Source of the DNA: Penelope pileata
Lineage: Eukaryota > Chordata > Aves > Galliformes > Cracidae
Reading direction: 5' to 3'
Assembly (NCBI GenBank): GCA_013396635.1
Contig: WBMW01000147.1
Location: 1,217,544-1,281,543 of the forward strand
Length of the DNA stretch: 64,000 nucleotides
Shown here: one piece after another, positions 61,201 to 64,000 of the stretch
Layout of the letters: every line of letters starts with the position of its first letter
Position numbering within the stretch: position 1 is the first letter of the stretch
Notes under the pieces: generated by a model
The model's input: the letters and a program-made list of their open reading frames with translations, nothing else
Told to the model about the DNA's origin: nothing
Databases searched by the model: none
Made by a program: the position numbers and the translations under genes

Positions 61201-64000
61201 CAGTGATGGTGACCTCTCCCTCTTTTGGCACTGCTTTCTGTTCTGCAGGTGCTAACAACCAATCCTAAAACTCAGGAACAGATCAAGTTAATGGGGTTAT
61301 TGATGTGCCAATAGCTTGCAGCTGGGCTGAGGACTCCTGAAGCCTGATCCAAAATGCTGTGGGTCTTTGTTCAGAAATTTTTGTTGAGTCAGCTCGATGC
61401 ATCTTGCCTTGGCCTCCTCTCCAGCACACAGCCAGCATAAAAGAGTACAGTGCACAGTGTCTGACTAATTCACCAGAACTGCAATCACATGCCCATGTTT
61501 GAGTCAGATCAAATTTGTACTGCTGGGTGGCTCCAGCAGTGCACAGTGCTGATATTAATGTTGAGGAACCAAGTGCTCATGGCTCTGGCTTCTAGCTTGC
61601 ATTTGGCCTGAGCCTTGCTGCCTCCTACTCAGATCCTTCCTAACAGAGGGATTGGGTACCTGCTCTTTCCAAGAGGATCAAATGGTGTGACAAAAGTTAC
61701 TGTCTCTCTCTCTGAAACATTGTTTTTCTTAATTATATCTATCTATCATAGTCACAATATTCCTCACACCATCAGAGATCCACAAAAATGTAAGATGTGA
61801 CTTTAAAAACTTATCGCCTGGTCCCTGTACCTGCTATTAATGGTGTAAGTGGAGAAAATAGTTTTGATAGGTTGAAACAGCATGAAAAACTTAATAGATA
61901 AGTGTATTTTGGAATGTAACAAAGGCTGGGTGAAAGGATCTGCTTGTGGCTTTTCCTGTGCATTACTGGATCTATGAAAGCTCCTACTCTAGTCCTCCAG
62001 CACAAACAGATAAGATGCATCAAAATTGGTTGTCTCTCTGGTAGTGCTTTAGTCTCCGTTCAGTGCTTTCCTGCATTTCAGCAGCTGAAGAGTGTTCTGC
62101 AGTAAAGTGGTGTGGGCCTCTCGGTTAGGGCTGGGCTGCTTACTGTCTCCTTTGCTGTCCTGTGGGAGCTCTGACACATGTACAAACCTTTAGAAATCAG
62201 TCTTGGTTTTGCAAATGAGCAGTGCTGCTCTGTGGACATGTCAGCCTTTTCAAACATGGCAAAGTAAATCTGTTCTTGATGTTCCCGTAAGGAGCAGTTC
62301 CGTGGATAGCATTTCAATGCTATCACGAGAATAAAGTAATGGTAGCAGCGACCATCAAGGCAGGCCAGCAGCATTCTTTTCAAAATGCCTCTTAATAAAT
62401 AACATCTGAATGACAGAAAGAAAGAGGGAGAGATTTGTTCTGTTACAAATGCCACCAAAGTGGCACAGTAATCCCATTCCAAGTGCCTGGACACTGCAGG
62501 ACAGATGTTTCCTGCAATGTTTTTTGATGTGGAATACAGGCAGACCTTTGGTGTTTTTATTTTTATTTTTTAATTTTTTTTCTTCACTGCTGTGCTTTTC
62601 CAGGAGGAAGGCAGCACTTCTCCGGAAGAAATTTCCCACCTGCTTAGACCAAGGTAACACAGTTATCTCAGTGTTTTTTTGGTTTGTAGTTGGTGAACAT
62701 GTGCTTTAGGGATGTACTTTGAAAACAAGGTCTATATATTTTATGGCCGTATTTCATAATCCCATTGAAATCACTATATAAAGGGAAAAACAGAGCAGTT
62801 TCTGAGACACAGAGCAGGTATGGGAGGCTGATAGCCCAGAGAGTTGTGTTGCCATCCAGTGGGACCTAAACAGGCTGGAGAAATGGGCTGGACCCTCATG
62901 AAGTCCAACAAGGGGAACTGCAAACTGCATGGAGAGAGGAACAGTCACAGCGATCTGGGCATGCTGGAGGGAATCCAGCTGCAAAGCAGCTCCGCAGAAA
63001 GGATCTGGGGGTCCTGGTGGGCACCAAGCTGAACATGAGTCAGTAATGTGTCCTTGCCGCTAAAAAGGCTAACGTTATCCTGGGTCATGAGCAGTTCAAA
63101 AGAGGTGATCCTTCCCTTCTGTTCAGCACAGGCTGCACCTGCTGCACTGCGTCCAGTTCTGGGCCCCGAGTACAAGAGGGACCTTGGAGATGCTGGAGGC
63201 AGTGCAGCAAAGGACCACAAAGATTATTATGGACCTGGAGCACCTTTCCTGTGAGAAAAGGCTGAGAGAGCTGGCACTGTTCTCCCTGGAGAAAAGATGT
63301 CTTAGGAGACAACAGAAAAGGTATGTCAAGATATGTGCCTAGAGATAGAACAAGATGCAACAGGCACAAACTGAAACATAGGAGTTTCTGTCTGATCACC
63401 AGGAAACACTAATTTACTGTACAGGTGACAGGCACTTTACTGGCGCAGGTTGCCCAGAGAGTCTGTGGAGTCTCCTCCTTGGCAATCTACAAAAAACACC
63501 TGGATGTGGTTCTGGGCATCCTGCTCTGGGTGTCTGTACTTGAGTAGGGCTTGAGCCAGCTTAATCCAGAGGTCCCTTCCAACCTCAGCCATTCTGTAAT
63601 TTTTGTGAGTTTTGAAAGCAATTATGGCTGCCATATCTCACGACTGTTGTGATAAACTGGTCTGCAGCATTTGATTTTTTATGATATTTGGTATTTTAAT
63701 GTTCTGTTATTAGCAAATACTGACACCTGCCATAGAAGCAAACGTTTCTATTGTTATGCAAAGAAGATATATAATTAATACAAACTTAGGTCCCAATAAA
63801 ATTTAGTATGTATTGAATATAATACAAAGTCACGTGTGTTTCTCCCTGTCAAGACTTCAAAGACACCACAGGTTAGACTTGGTGCATGTGAATGCACGTC
63901 TTCTGGAGTCAGTGCAGCAGCATCTAATTATCACTAATAATTATGCCAATAATGAGGGATGAGAGTGTGTTATCTATCACAAAGAGAGGGCACCCAGATG
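58261..64000 (-). other. BEGAIN: BEGAIN intron, 3' part
   Basis: I searched the minus strand for the expected upstream coiled-coil exon and did not find it, so this is probably all intron. It contains a T-rich tract near 58373-58402 and a decayed CR1 at about 62820-63601. The minus-strand frame of 138 codons at 62078-62494 lacks domain features and coding character. Confidence 0.7.
62820..63601 (+). mobile_element. Decayed CR1 LINE (RT end plus 3' region)
   Basis: The plus strand carries a degenerate C-terminal RT region: AIQWDLNRLEKWAG (about 62850-62890), then AERIWGSWWAPS-type GCACCAAGCTGAACATGAGT (about 63025-63045), CTGCGTCCAGTTCTGGGCCC (about 63147-63166), and GGCTGAGAGAGCTGGCACTG. The 3' untranslated region follows (GCGCAGGTTGCCCAGAGAGT, GAGGTCCCTTCCAACCTCAG) and the tail CATTCTGTAATTTTTG ends near 63601. 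Several frameshifts and stops make it non-functional. It is older than the copy at 12059. Confidence 0.87.

Larger units (their letters stand above)
50081..64000 (-). other. BEGAIN: BEGAIN gene body, 3' part (three coding exons and introns)
   Basis: Gene-level entry. Three minus-strand exons join without frame breaks: GQHYEEEKRALSHEIIALNN and onward to LSEDN, then ELYRKDCNLAAQLLQCSKNY and onward to LSE, then LPSDFQERV and onward to the C-terminal KAQLYGTLLN. These are hallmark sequences of BEGAIN (brain-enriched guanylate kinase-associated protein), which binds the guanylate kinase domain of PSD-95 at excitatory synapses. Mammalian BEGAIN is about 590 residues. Here 521 are present, so the start and first coiled-coil segment (roughly 80 to 100 residues) are missing. 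I could not find them in 58261-64000, so they probably lie further upstream. Confidence 0.95.

Noticed and set aside
62078..62494. 138-codon minus-strand frame in the BEGAIN intron
   Set aside because: It does not contain the expected coiled-coil sequence and has no flanking exon-like phase match.
1..64000. Bacterial or phage-type systems, CRISPR arrays, tRNA or rRNA genes
   Set aside because: No spaced direct-repeat arrays, cloverleaf candidates or rRNA blocks were seen. The window is spliced vertebrate DNA.

Overview
This is ordinary vertebrate nuclear DNA from a bird, most likely a galliform (chicken, turkey or relative). The evidence is spliced genes with short exons in long AT-rich introns, several truncated CR1 LINEs ending in the typical ATTCTATGA-type tail, and copies of a mariner element very similar to GalluHop. 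There are no operons, CRISPR arrays, rRNA genes or recognisable tRNA genes. The few N bases (12078, 22123, 47107, 54759-54760) point to a draft assembly.

Layout. From 1 to 28135 (+ strand) lies the 3' half of WDR25: five coding exons (989-1136, 10285-10415, 25432-25602, 27401-27541, 27914-28135) encoding the C-terminal 270 residues of a WD40 beta-propeller. All splice sites are GT/AG and all junction phases fit. The introns carry a nearly full-length dead mariner (1484-2770), a mariner 5' end (about 16183-16363), and CR1 copies at 4700-4955, 12059-12693, 20154-20375, about 22533-22620 and 23465-24250. From 28136 to 50080 is a roughly 22 kb intergenic spacer with one clear CR1 (31536-31792), a mariner end (44428-44470) and several short tandem repeats. 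From 50081 to 64000 (- strand) lies the 3' half of BEGAIN: three coding exons (58153-58260, 54657-54740, 50081-51454) that join in phase 0 to give 521 residues. Its 5' exons were not found and probably lie beyond 64000. A decayed CR1 sits at about 62820-63601.

The two genes converge tail to tail. The same order, WDR25 then BEGAIN (with DLK1 next), is known from human 14q32, so the window is a conserved synteny block next to the mammalian DLK1-MEG3 imprinted region. The genes have no evident joint function: BEGAIN is a postsynaptic scaffold partner, and WDR25 is a little-studied PRP17/CDC40-like WD40 protein.

I see no convincing undescribed system. The points most worth checking are a possible 48-base in-frame cassette exon in BEGAIN (51574-51621), a CR1 deletion junction that coincides with an N, and three unequal remnants of one mariner family.
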